A stretch of DNA of 13,970 nt from Acidobacteriota bacterium (GTDB lineage: Bacteria > Acidobacteriota > Terriglobia > Terriglobales > Acidobacteriaceae). The stretch is from contig JAJYAE010000090.1 in assembly GCA_021779695.1 (NCBI GenBank), forward strand, positions 1 to 13,970. Direction: 5' to 3'. Below, piece by piece: positions 7,594-13,970 of this stretch. A model generated the notes under the pieces. The model was not told where the DNA came from. It worked only from the letters and a program-made list of their open reading frames with translations, and made no database searches. Each line of letters opens with the position of its first letter. Position 1 is the first letter of the stretch. The position numbers were made by a program, and so were the translations under genes.

Positions 7594-9488
7594 GATTCCC
7601 TCAGTGCCAGACGGAAGTGCTTCGTAGATTTTCTGATCTGACCGCAGTAGTGGACGAACGCAGCACTGCCGGAGACCCCCGGCGGCGCTAGGTTCCAGCC
7701 TGACTCAAGCTCAAATCCTACCTCGTCGACGCTCAGCGACGTCGGTCCTGTGAGCAGCTCGAAGTCATTGCCGGGCCACGACGGCTTATCGCCGATGAAA
7801 AGGGTCTGCTCAGGCGAAGCAACACCACCCGGCATAGCCTTGAGGACATCTAGTTTGCTCGTTTCCGCTGCGACGATGTCGACCGACCGGGAGGAGGCGA
7901 CAACACGGACTCCTGTCACATGGGCCTTCGTCAGCAGGGCCGAAGTTAGGCACCATAACGGTTCGGCTGTCACAGCGTCCTCTAGCTCCAGGGTGATCTG
8001 AACCGGTCGCTCCGTGAGCTTGATCCCAGGGAGGTTGGCCTCGCGAATGATTTTCGCCACCTCGTTCAACTGAGGGGATGGCTCTCCGACGCCGTTGAGA
8101 CTGCTATCGCTGTCGAGGGGAAGCATGATTGCACCGTTGTAAAAAGCTACCGTCACGAGCTTCCACAGACGTTTTGGCAGGACCGCGCGAAGAGTCTCCC
8201 GGACAGACTTTCCGCGCCCGGTCGCCACGCCAAGAGCGAACCCACTGTCGAGCAAGCTGATTACTGACTTGGCGACGCCGTCGGTAACACCCGCGAAGCG
8301 GTCCTTGTGATCGCATAGCGTTCCGTCATAATCGACAACGCACTGCTTGAAGCGACGGCGGCATATCTGTTGCCGGAAAGCGTCGTAGGCAGCCTCCCAC
8401 TCCGCTTGGGAGAGCTTAGGAAGTCCAACCCGACTCCTGGCGAGCTGTTTTCTTCGGATCGAAGCGGAGCGCACGTCTTTGGCGCTTTGTGGAAACGCAT
8501 TCAGATGATAGAGCTTGCGTCCAAAGACGGGAACCGTAGGACGGCCCGGATCGCGGCCTCGATCTTGTCCATACGCGGACACAATCTCAAAGACCGCCGC
8601 CTGCATGGCAAATGTCGCCGCGATGCCATCGAGTGGGGTCTCCGCCTTGATGGTCGCGACCGACTTCGGGAGAAGTTTGAGCGTGGCCTCTGCGAGCGTT
8701 CTGTCACTCGGGCAGATGAAGAGAAAGACCGTGGTGTTGGGGCGCAGGGCGAGCCAGAGGTGCCGCCCGTGCGCAAAGTTGCGGTAGTCCGCAAGCTGGA
8801 CGTTGGCCAATCCCGATTCATGGAACTTTGATTCGAAGTCAAGGGCTGCCGGTCGAGTATCCGGACCGAAGAGCAGGATAATCTCATCGGATTCAATCGA
8901 AGGAAGGCCTCGGCTCTGCTCCGCCAAAGATCGCTTGAGATCAGATGGGTCGAAGAGATCCAGCCAATGGTGCGGAAGGTGCCCGTCTGCTCCGTAGGCC
9001 CGAGCCAGGATGGTATTCATGGCGACCAGCGAGTTGGTCGCCAAATATCCGTCCTTGCCAGCCGGCGAGGCTAACTCAAGTCCCTTTCCGCGGCTGAACC
9101 CACCGACTACCTCCGTCAGTGGGCAGCCTCTCATGCTGCAGAGACTGGTGATGGAACGAGGTTCCGCCGCGATAGTATTTCTTGCGAAGCCAAGAATATC
9201 CGGGTTCCGTCCTCGTGCGCTCACTATGAAGATGCGGGCGTCCGTCAAAACTTGCGGGTTCACCGAGGCCAACAGAGGCGAATCAAAGCTGGCAAAGCTC
9301 GCCTTGTACCGCTGCTCCAAATTGGCCAGGAGGCAGGCCGTGCTCAACGATCCCCCGGAGCCGATCGCCAAGAGTGGCGAATTGCCGGAGCGCCTCACTT
9401 CCTTCGAAAGGTCGGCGACGTCCGCTTCCAACGCCCAGCGATAGGTCGCTTCGAGCTGCTTCAATTCGAGTTGGTACGGTCTGCCCAA
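7590..9488 (-). CDS. SIS-domain / HAD-hydrolase fusion protein
   Basis: A 632-residue fusion. The N-terminal half is a double SIS (sugar isomerase) unit: the phosphosugar-binding loop is GSGGSLST at residues 43-50, VSARGRNPDI at 89-98 matches the second SIS loop, and YRNFAHGRH at 235-243 matches the second subdomain. From residue 384 a HAD phosphatase follows. Motif I is VVDYDGTL with nucleophile Asp386 and acid/base Asp388, motif II is Thr423 in ATGRG, motif III is Lys545, and motif IV is GDKPSWPGND at 566-575, with a cap domain between motifs II and III. All HAD residues needed for catalysis are present. The only early start is a TTG at 9488, with an in-frame stop four codons before it and GGAAG 12 bases upstream. 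First gene of the operon. Probably binds a sugar phosphate and removes a phosphate from it or from a related product. Confidence 0.9.
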   Translation of the reverse strand: MGRPYQLELKQLEATYRWALEADVADLSKEVRRSGNSPLLAIGSGGSLSTACLLANLEQRYKASFASFDSPLLASVNPQVLTDARIFIVSARGRNPDILGFARNTIAAEPRSITSLCSMRGCPLTEVVGGFSRGKGLELASPAGKDGYLATNSLVAMNTILARAYGADGHLPHHWLDLFDPSDLKRSLAEQSRGLPSIESDEIILLFGPDTRPAALDFESKFHESGLANVQLADYRNFAHGRHLWLALRPNTTVFLFICPSDRTLAEATLKLLPKSVATIKAETPLDGIAATFAMQAAVFEIVSAYGQDRGRDPGRPTVPVFGRKLYHLNAFPQSAKDVRSASIRRKQLARSRVGLPKLSQAEWEAAYDAFRQQICRRRFKQCVVDYDGTLCDHKDRFAGVTDGVAKSVISLLDSGFALGVATGRGKSVRETLRAVLPKRLWKLVTVAFYNGAIMLPLDSDSSLNGVGEPSPQLNEVAKIIREANLPGIKLTERPVQITLELEDAVTAEPLWCLTSALLTKAHVTGVRVVASSRSVDIVAAETSKLDVLKAMPGGVASPEQTLFIGDKPSWPGNDFELLTGPTSLSVDEVGFELESGWNLAPPGVSGSAAFVHYCGQIRKSTKHFRLALRES

Positions 9489-9608
9489 GTCTTTTCTTTA
9501 CTTCCTTTTCTATCTCATGGGTTCTACTGATTTCAGGATACAGGCCTGGGCCACAGCGCGCGGAACCGGCCGGATTCGGGTCTTTCTCACCACGCCACCA
9601 CAGTTTGC
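9489..9608 (-). promoter_or_regulatory. Leader region of the five-gene operon
   Basis: About 114 bases separate the expected transcription start (near 9602) from the TTG start codon at 9488. It contains a GC-rich palindrome CCGGCCGG (9566-9573) and, near the gene, an A/G-rich tract that holds the weak ribosome binding site. No known riboswitch pattern is recognised. The length and the weak TTG start suggest that expression may be kept low or controlled after initiation. Confidence 0.35.
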
Positions 9609-9637
9609 ATTGTAGGCGAATATAAGGCAAAACTAAA
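9609..9637 (-). promoter_or_regulatory. Candidate sigma-70-type promoter of the five-gene operon
   Basis: On the reverse strand TTTAGT (9632-9637) is followed after 17 bases by TACAAT (9609-9614). The -10 differs from consensus at one base and the spacing is ideal; the -35 is weak. It lies in the AT-richer gap between the Gp157-like gene and the operon, and is the only good promoter-like pair I see for the operon. Confidence 0.5.
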
Positions 9638-9663
9638 GCATACGTGAGTTGCAATTCGGATTC

Positions 9664-10269
9664 TTACGCAATTCGCAAGTGCGTCCCTCGCTGCACTTCC
9701 GCGCCCGGAACCACTTCGCTCTGAGCCACTGCTGCCTTGATGGCGTCATTGTCCGGCCGGGACTCCTGAACTGAAGACTTGAGAGCCTTGGCGAGTTCCT
9801 CCGGCAGGAGGGACAGCACCGTCTCCCAGATCACGCCGGTGATGCGCGCCTCAATTCTGCAGTAGCACTTCGGAACCGCTGTCTGGTCGGTAATCTTCAC
9901 TGAGTCCTGGCTGTTCTTCTGGGCGCGCAGGGTGAACTGCTGACCTTCGATCTTCTGGAGGTTCCGGCTCAACAGGTAGTAGAGGACCATGCTCTTGGTG
10001 CGCTCTGCCTTGCCGACCGCAGCGCGGGCACGTTCACCCAGCCGTGCAGCTTCATTCCGACAGTATTGCTCACGTGCTTCCATCATGCGAAGGAAGCGGC
10101 CAATCCGATCAGCCTTCTCCCCGCGCGCATCGCAAAACTGCTGGAAACGGGCGACCAAGTCCTCCGAGGGCTGGCCCTCCGACGCGGCCTGCTCCTCGAT
10201 CGCTTCGAGGAGACTATCGAGTTCCGCATCGATTTCAAATAATGAGTTGGCTTCTGCAATCGCAGCCAT
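9664..10269 (-). CDS. Gp157-like phage/plasmid protein
   Basis: A 201-residue protein matching the siphovirus Gp157 family pattern. It has an N-terminal FEIDAELDSLLEAIEE segment, a long helical (probably coiled-coil) middle with a cluster of charged residues, then KSMVLYYLLSRNLQKIEGQQFTL and NSQDSVKITDQTAVPKCYCR. In phages the family is linked to resistance against host nucleases or to recombination functions, but its biochemistry is poorly known. The start at 10269 is preceded by AAGGAGA with good spacing, so the longer in-frame reading to 10446 is not used. The C-terminus carries an extra roughly 60-residue acidic/basic tail beyond the usual core. It follows the DUF932-like gene by 68 bases and probably shares its transcript. 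Confidence 0.82.
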   Translation of the reverse strand: MAAIAEANSLFEIDAELDSLLEAIEEQAASEGQPSEDLVARFQQFCDARGEKADRIGRFLRMMEAREQYCRNEAARLGERARAAVGKAERTKSMVLYYLLSRNLQKIEGQQFTLRAQKNSQDSVKITDQTAVPKCYCRIEARITGVIWETVLSLLPEELAKALKSSVQESRPDNDAIKAAVAQSEVVPGAEVQRGTHLRIA

Positions 10270-10337
10270 GATGGTTTCTCCTTGGAATGGGTGGGTTGGG
10301 GAGTGGCCTCGAAATGGGCTACTCCCCGAATAGTGGT

Positions 10338-11432
10338 TTAGGCTGCTGCGGGCAGGACTTCGCCGGCGAACTTCATCAGTTCGAGCTTCCGCTCCGGATC
10401 TCCGGTATTGCCGGCTACCCAGGAGATCGCGTTCGAGAGCCTCCATGTGGTGTTCCCGGCGGGCAGGTTCTGGGTGTCGAGCGAGTTGTATGCCTCGATC
10501 ACCGCATCCGACTCCGCCTTCAATAGCGTCTTGCGAAGCACGTCGCGCGCCGAGCCCGCGTCTACGTTCTGCTCGTGAGCTAGACGTACCGAGTCCATGC
10601 GCCGGCGCAGTGCGTCCGCGTTCAGTTGGGCACCGATCACGTCCCGAAGTGCGCTGACGGTCGTCTCCGCATCGAGTTCGTAGGTGCGCTGCGAGTAGAG
10701 GACGGAATCATCGAGGCGCTTACCCAGATGGACCTGCCGCATCTCCTCCTGCGTGATCGCCAGGTTGGAGCACCAGATGCGCAGGAGGTACGCCCGAACG
10801 GAGAGCGCGCCGTTGCCAAAGTCCGAGTTCTCGAGGCTTAGGCCATAGGCCACCATCTCGCCGGGAATTGGCTCGTAGACCTCGGGCATGATCGCCTGCA
10901 GGGCGACCTTGGTGTCGGTGACGTATCCGTCATAGGGCATCGCGCCCTTCTGCTGCACTGCCGAAGCGAACGCTTCAATGATCGGGCGAGAATCCAGACG
11001 GCGGTAACGGTCCGAGAGGAAACCACGCACCTCACCGTTGACCGAGCGCAGCAGGTAGCGGCTCTTGGCGAAGCGATTGGTGAAGACGGTATTGAGATTA
11101 TGGGCGAGCAACTCCCGCGCCCAGGACTCGGTCGTGTGTTGCAGACCATCGATGAATTTGAGCGGCAGATCTGTGGTCTGCGCCATCTGCTGGACGGAGT
11201 GGCGATGCAACTTCTGCAGCAGCGTTCCAGCGTTCGGATCTGGGTACTCGATCCGCACGGCATTTGTTTCCACGTCGGGCGTGAAGCTAAGTTCTCCGCC
11301 ACGGGCGAGGCGGTCGCTCGGTTGGTTATTCATAACGTGTTCCACAACCTCACCCGCCCGGCTGCGTCCCTGGAGGATCAGCTGTTCGAGCTTGTGGGTT
11401 GCGGCGGTCTTCGACTGCATCGTGAGAAGCAT
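10338..11432 (-). CDS. DUF932-like phage/plasmid protein
   Basis: A 364-residue protein of the DUF932 (phage/plasmid-like TIGR03299) type. Typical blocks are YLLRSVNGEVRGFLSDRYRR, LDSRPIIEAF, a central GLSLENSDFGNGALSVRAYL region with LRIWCSNLAI, and the C-terminal NTTWRLSNAISWVAGN. The family is widespread on plasmids and phages and often neighbours DNA-handling genes; its molecular role is not established. The start ATG at 11432 has AAGGAGA about seven bases upstream, the same ribosome-binding context as the Gp157-like gene, which supports a shared mobile-element origin. An in-frame extension to 11729 overlaps the neighbouring gene and is rejected. No signal peptide or membrane segment is present. 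Confidence 0.85.
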   Translation of the reverse strand: MLLTMQSKTAATHKLEQLILQGRSRAGEVVEHVMNNQPSDRLARGGELSFTPDVETNAVRIEYPDPNAGTLLQKLHRHSVQQMAQTTDLPLKFIDGLQHTTESWARELLAHNLNTVFTNRFAKSRYLLRSVNGEVRGFLSDRYRRLDSRPIIEAFASAVQQKGAMPYDGYVTDTKVALQAIMPEVYEPIPGEMVAYGLSLENSDFGNGALSVRAYLLRIWCSNLAITQEEMRQVHLGKRLDDSVLYSQRTYELDAETTVSALRDVIGAQLNADALRRRMDSVRLAHEQNVDAGSARDVLRKTLLKAESDAVIEAYNSLDTQNLPAGNTTWRLSNAISWVAGNTGDPERKLELMKFAGEVLPAAA

Positions 11433-11539
11433 GTGCGGGTCTCCTTGGACTGCCGGTGAGAGGTGCGTGGAAGGTGCGGAGCGCAGCAGGTCGCCACGGA
11501 CGGAAAAGACCCGCTCGTTGGAACTCTGGAGAGAATCCG

Positions 11540-12013
11540 CTAGGCTGCCAGTTGCATCCCCAGGACATTGACTGGCGCTGGTTGGGCGCTCAGCGAAAAG
11601 TAGTCGTAGACGCATCGCGTGCCGCTGCGCGAGCAATTGTGGGTGTCGTAGATCATGCCGTCGATCACCGCGGTAAGGTGCCGCGACACCTTCACGAGCA
11701 GCGGCCCCTGCGGCAACTCCGAACCGCACAGGTGGACCTGGCAGCCGGATCCAATCGTCATGGTCGAGGTCAAGCGCCAGCCGAGGGATTCGAGGTAGCG
11801 CTGATAGGTCCCGCGAAAGACGCCGGTACGGCTGTTCGACCGCCTCCGCTTTCGTCGTCCCGTTCGCTCCGTCAGCGCAAGGAGATTGAGCGCGTCATAA
11901 ACCTCCTGATAGGGCTTGCCGGTCGTAATTGCGATCGACCGCGTGACGCAGTCGCCAGTCTTGCCCTTATAGCCTGCGACCGCACGGCCGCCATCATGGA
12001 AGACGAATTCCAT
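11540..12013 (-). CDS. Small papain-like (GDCVTR-motif) phage/plasmid protein
   Basis: A 157-residue protein. The N-terminal motif KTGDCVTRSIAITTGKPYQE places Cys22 at the start of a helix, as in papain-like cysteine peptidases and transglutaminases. A histidine follows in RHLTAVIDG (His112), and Asp123 sits in the strand MIYDTHN, giving a plausible Cys-His-Asp triad. Between them is a very basic patch TGRRKRRRSN (51-60) that may touch nucleic acid. Related proteins are common as hypothetical genes in phages and plasmids; their targets are unknown. The ATG at 12013 has GGGAGGG seven bases upstream. It is transcribed away from dinB and probably heads the gene group that continues with the DUF932-like and Gp157-like genes. 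The peptidase role is inferred from the motif only. Confidence 0.78.
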   Translation of the reverse strand: MEFVFHDGGRAVAGYKGKTGDCVTRSIAITTGKPYQEVYDALNLLALTERTGRRKRRRSNSRTGVFRGTYQRYLESLGWRLTSTMTIGSGCQVHLCGSELPQGPLLVKVSRHLTAVIDGMIYDTHNCSRSGTRCVYDYFSLSAQPAPVNVLGMQLAA

Positions 12014-12139
12014 CTTCTAGCCCTCCCGATTTTGGTGGTGGAAGCGAATGCTGGCGCAACTGAATGACTTTGACTCCAAGGGGCTTTACTTCAGGTACGC
12101 AGACAATGGCCCGCGATGACGGCCTACCATGAATGCAGG
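12014..12139. promoter_or_regulatory. Divergent intergenic region between the papain-like gene and dinB
   Basis: About 125 bases separate two divergent genes, so promoters for both should lie here. On the plus strand TTGACT (12070-12075) is a good -35-like hexamer, but the sequence 17 bases later (AGGTAC) is a poor -10. I see no recognisable LexA (SOS) box. The minus-strand ribosome binding site GGGAGGG sits next to 12013. Confidence 0.3.
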
Positions 12140-13240
12140 ATGAGTGTGCGGAAGATTGTTCACATCGATATGGACGCGTTCTATGCCTCGGTCGAGCAAC
12201 GGGACAACCCGGAGCTTCGCGGTAAGCCTGTCGTCGTGGCGTGGCGCGGCAAACGGTCTGTTGTCTGCGCGGCCTCGTATGAAGCCAGGCGCTTCGGAGT
12301 ACGGTCGGCGATGGCGGCGAAACATGCCGAGCACCTGTGCCCGCAGGCTGTCTTCGTTCCACCGGACTTCACGCGCTACAGAGCGGTCTCGCGCGCAGTG
12401 CGCGAGATCTTCCTACGGCACACGGACCTGATCGAACCTTTGTCGCTCGACGAAGCCTATCTCGATGTCACTGAGAACAAGACCGGGCTCGCCACCGCCA
12501 CCAAAGTCGCCAGCGCTATCCGACAGCAAATCCGCGAAGAGCTGAACCTGACCGCCTCGGCCGGCGTTGCCCCAAACAAGTTCCTGGCGAAGATCGCCTC
12601 GGATTGGCGAAAGCCGAATGGACTATTTGTTATTCAGCCTGCGGAAGTTGAAGAGTTTCTTACACCCTTGCCCGTCGGGCGCATTCCGGGAGTTGGCAAG
12701 GTGACGGAGGAGAAGCTCGCGGCGCTTGGTCTCCGCTTGGTTGGAGAATTGCGTGCTCGCTCTCTTGAAGAGCTGGAAACCCGCTTCGGCCGTTACGGGC
12801 AGCGCCTTTATGAGTTGGCTAGGGGAATCGACGAGAATCCCGTCGTACCCAACCGGCCCACCCAGTCGATCTCAGCCGAAGATACTTTTAGGCAGGACGT
12901 GCTGCTGGCCGAAACCGGACCGATGATCCGGCGCCTAGCGGAAAAAACTTGGGAGGCATCACGTAAAGAATCAAGGATCGCCCGCACAGTCGTCTTGAAG
13001 CTGAAGACAGCACAGTTCCAGGTTCTCACGCGAAGTCAGACCCCATTTTCGCCGCCGGCCTCTTGCGAAGAACTGGCGCAGATCGCTCTGTCTCTGCGGG
13101 ACAAAGTGGCCCTAGACCCCAAGCAGAAGTTTCGACTGGTGGGTGTCGGCCTGGGGAATTTCCATGATCCGGGAGAGGATACAGAGCTCTCGCTCTTTCC
13201 TAGATTTGATCGATGGTCTCCGAGCTTGCCGAATCAATAG
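12140..13240 (+). CDS. dinB: DNA polymerase IV (Y-family translesion polymerase)
   Basis: A complete 366-residue Y-family polymerase that copies past damaged template bases. Palm motif HIDMDAFYASVEQRD is near the N-terminus (first metal-binding Asp). SLDEAYLDVT holds the catalytic Asp-Glu pair, followed by ASAGVAPNKFLAKIAS and WRKPNG, then the helix-hairpin-helix segment GRIPGVGKVTEEKL. The little-finger domain follows and ends near FRLVGVGLGNF. The C-terminal TELSLFPRF resembles the beta-clamp-binding motif QxSLF, with Glu in place of Gln. The start at 12140 gives MSVRKIVHIDMD, as in most family members; an ATG at 12116 would add eight residues without a ribosome binding site. It is on the opposite strand to the surrounding phage/plasmid genes. 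Chromosomal and element-borne copies both occur; which this is cannot be told. Confidence 0.95.
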   Translation: MSVRKIVHIDMDAFYASVEQRDNPELRGKPVVVAWRGKRSVVCAASYEARRFGVRSAMAAKHAEHLCPQAVFVPPDFTRYRAVSRAVREIFLRHTDLIEPLSLDEAYLDVTENKTGLATATKVASAIRQQIREELNLTASAGVAPNKFLAKIASDWRKPNGLFVIQPAEVEEFLTPLPVGRIPGVGKVTEEKLAALGLRLVGELRARSLEELETRFGRYGQRLYELARGIDENPVVPNRPTQSISAEDTFRQDVLLAETGPMIRRLAEKTWEASRKESRIARTVVLKLKTAQFQVLTRSQTPFSPPASCEELAQIALSLRDKVALDPKQKFRLVGVGLGNFHDPGEDTELSLFPRFDRWSPSLPNQ

Positions 13241-13261
13241 GTAGCCTCAGTGATCTCGCTC

Positions 13262-13274
13262 TCCGCGACGCGGA
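13262..13274. repeat. Short GC-rich palindrome between convergent genes
   Basis: TCCGCG, A, CGCGGA is a perfect 13-base palindrome in the 53-base gap between the ends of dinB and the 116-residue gene. It could fold into a small hairpin (5-bp stem, 3-base loop) that helps end both transcripts. No T-run follows. Confidence 0.3.
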
Positions 13275-13293
13275 ATATGCGCGAAGCTTTGCG

Positions 13294-13644
13294 TCAAATG
13301 TCGCTGAGCGTGAGTTGGACGGCTCGCCCCTTGTGATTGACTGCAATCGCAACGCCAGTCAAGTACCTCAGCTTCTCCGCGCCGATTTCCATCAGGACGG
13401 CAATCTGGCCTTTTGGAAGATGTTGGGCAAGCTCGGCGGCCAAATCGATCTCCGTATCGCCTTCGACGTCATAGCTGGGCCAGGAGCCGTCGTCCGTGCT
13501 CTCGCCGCCATAAATCGCGAACAGATCTCGACTCTCTTCGTTCTTGAACACGCCAAGCCCGCGGCCATCGGCCCATTTGAGAAATGCGTCTTTGTCTTTC
13601 ACGCGGAAGTAGTTGCTGCGAGCAGTGCCGCACCAATTCGCCAT
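13294..13644 (-). CDS. Small unrecognised protein (116 residues), mobile-element type
   Basis: The protein begins MANWCGTARSNYFRVKDKDA and continues with FLKWADGRGLGVF, an acidic middle (GGESTDDGSWPSYDVEGDTEID) and a C-terminal LRYLTGVAIAVNHKGRAVQ. I do not recognise a characterised family, though its N-terminus reminds me of small hypothetical proteins on plasmids and in integrative elements. The start at 13644 is chosen because GAAGGA lies about seven bases upstream; a longer in-frame reading to 13743 has no ribosome binding site. No signal peptide, membrane segment or catalytic motif is visible. The acidic centre could mimic DNA or fold as a small alpha/beta domain, but that is speculation. 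It is convergent with dinB. Confidence 0.75.
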   Translation of the reverse strand: MANWCGTARSNYFRVKDKDAFLKWADGRGLGVFKNEESRDLFAIYGGESTDDGSWPSYDVEGDTEIDLAAELAQHLPKGQIAVLMEIGAEKLRYLTGVAIAVNHKGRAVQLTLSDI

Positions 13645-13754
13645 AAGAGATCCTTCTCGTCGGTTGGTTACCGCGCAATCCGGTTTTGCTTTACCTGACT
13701 GCGATTTCGGTGAGTGTCGATGCGGCCAAGACTCGTTGGACAAGGACGGGCCGC
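13645..13754 (-). other. Intergenic spacer upstream of the 116-residue gene
   Basis: About 110 bases between the acidic-tail gene and the 116-residue gene. It holds the ribosome binding site GAAGGA close to 13650, but I see no convincing -35/-10 pair or terminator hairpin. The two genes are on the same strand and may share a transcript. Confidence 0.3.
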
Positions 13755-13970
13755 TCAGGCGGCCTCATCCAAGTCGTCTGATTCGTCCGTTCGTTCGTCT
13801 TCGGCGATGTCGTCAAGAATCTCTTCATCTTCATCGGCATCTGATGCGGGGACGGGAGCCGCCGCCGGCGCCGGTCCCGTATCAAACAGACTGGCAATAC
13901 GCGCCGGTTCCTGTTTCCTGGGCTCGGCAGACTTGGGCGCCGCGTCCGCCGGCTTCTTTGACTCAGCCGT
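13755..13970 (-). CDS. Acidic C-terminal tail of a protein entering from the right edge (partial)
   Basis: Seventy-one codons and a TGA stop (13755-13757) are open on the reverse strand to the window edge. The sequence reads AESKKPADAAPKSAEPRKQE, then PARIASLFDTGPAPAAAPVP, and ends in an Asp/Glu-rich run DADEDEEILDDIAEDERTDE. This is a Lys/Ala/Pro-rich disordered linker followed by a strongly acidic tail, as seen in DNA-handling proteins (for example single-strand-binding or partition-type proteins) that use acidic tails for partner contacts. The folded domain lies outside the window, so no function can be assigned. The same-strand order suggests it begins the gene group upstream of the 116-residue protein. 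Confidence 0.7.
   Translation of the reverse strand, partial: TAESKKPADAAPKSAEPRKQEPARIASLFDTGPAPAAAPVPASDADEDEEILDDIAEDERTDESDDLDEAA

Noticed and set aside
9283..9654. Minus-strand open frame of 123 codons covering the operon leader and start of the SIS-HAD gene
   Set aside because: Its second half is out of frame with the SIS-HAD coding sequence, and it has no convincing start; the leader and promoter explain the region better.
10270..10446. 59-codon N-terminal extension of the Gp157-like protein
   Set aside because: It overlaps the end of the DUF932-like gene, is rich in Arg/Ser like non-coding frames, and the internal ATG at 10269 has a strong Shine-Dalgarno sequence.
11433..11729. 99-codon N-terminal extension of the DUF932-like protein
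   Set aside because: It overlaps the papain-like gene and precedes an ATG at 11432 with a strong Shine-Dalgarno sequence.
1..13970. CRISPR array, tRNA or rRNA genes
   Set aside because: No regularly spaced direct repeats, cloverleaf-like segments ending in CCA, or conserved rRNA blocks were seen on either strand.

Overview
The window looks like an accessory (island, integrative element or plasmid) stretch of a fairly GC-rich soil-type bacterium. Several proteins (a DUF5666-like secreted fragment, a Cys-rich exported protein ending in an LCIFLI-type tail, a geranylgeranyl-reductase-like FAD enzyme fragment) recall Acidobacteriota of the Terriglobales type. That assignment rests on remembered protein style, not on a search.

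Left flank (1-2270): a scrapyard of gene pieces. It holds the C-terminal part of an IS3-family transposase (minus strand, running off the left edge), a C-terminal piece of a type I restriction subunit HsdR, the C-terminal part of a DUF5666-like protein fused directly to it, one small possibly intact Cys-rich exported protein, and the C-terminal part of an FAD-dependent oxidoreductase. The junctions at about 121-124 and 628-636 are abrupt, which suggests repeated insertion and deletion. Two inverted repeats (2220-2270) close this flank.

Centre (2315-9640, minus strand): one compact five-gene operon, read from right to left. Its genes are a SIS-HAD fusion (7590-9488), a phosphoribosyltransferase-like protein (6469-7593), a large ORC/CDC6-like P-loop ATPase (4559-6472), an unrecognised two-part protein (3426-4547) and a PfkB-family sugar/nucleoside kinase carrying two CPxC pairs (2315-3436). 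The genes overlap by 4, 4 and 11 bases, with one 11-base gap, so they are almost certainly co-transcribed and translationally coupled. A single candidate promoter lies at 9609-9637. The mix of sugar-phosphate isomerase, phosphatase, PRTase and kinase with a STAND/ORC-like ATPase has the look of a biological-conflict (anti-phage) system that makes or destroys a phosphoribosyl or nucleotide small molecule. It is the most interesting object here; its function is inferred.

Right flank (9664-13970): phage/plasmid-type housekeeping, mostly on the minus strand. It contains a Gp157-like protein, a DUF932-like phage/plasmid protein, a small papain-like protein with a GDCVTR motif, a small unrecognised 116-residue protein and the acidic tail of a protein that enters from the right edge. 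A complete DNA polymerase IV gene (dinB) lies among them on the plus strand. Most of the minus-strand genes have clear Shine-Dalgarno sequences. There is no gene-free stretch longer than 300 bases, and no tRNA, rRNA or CRISPR array was seen.
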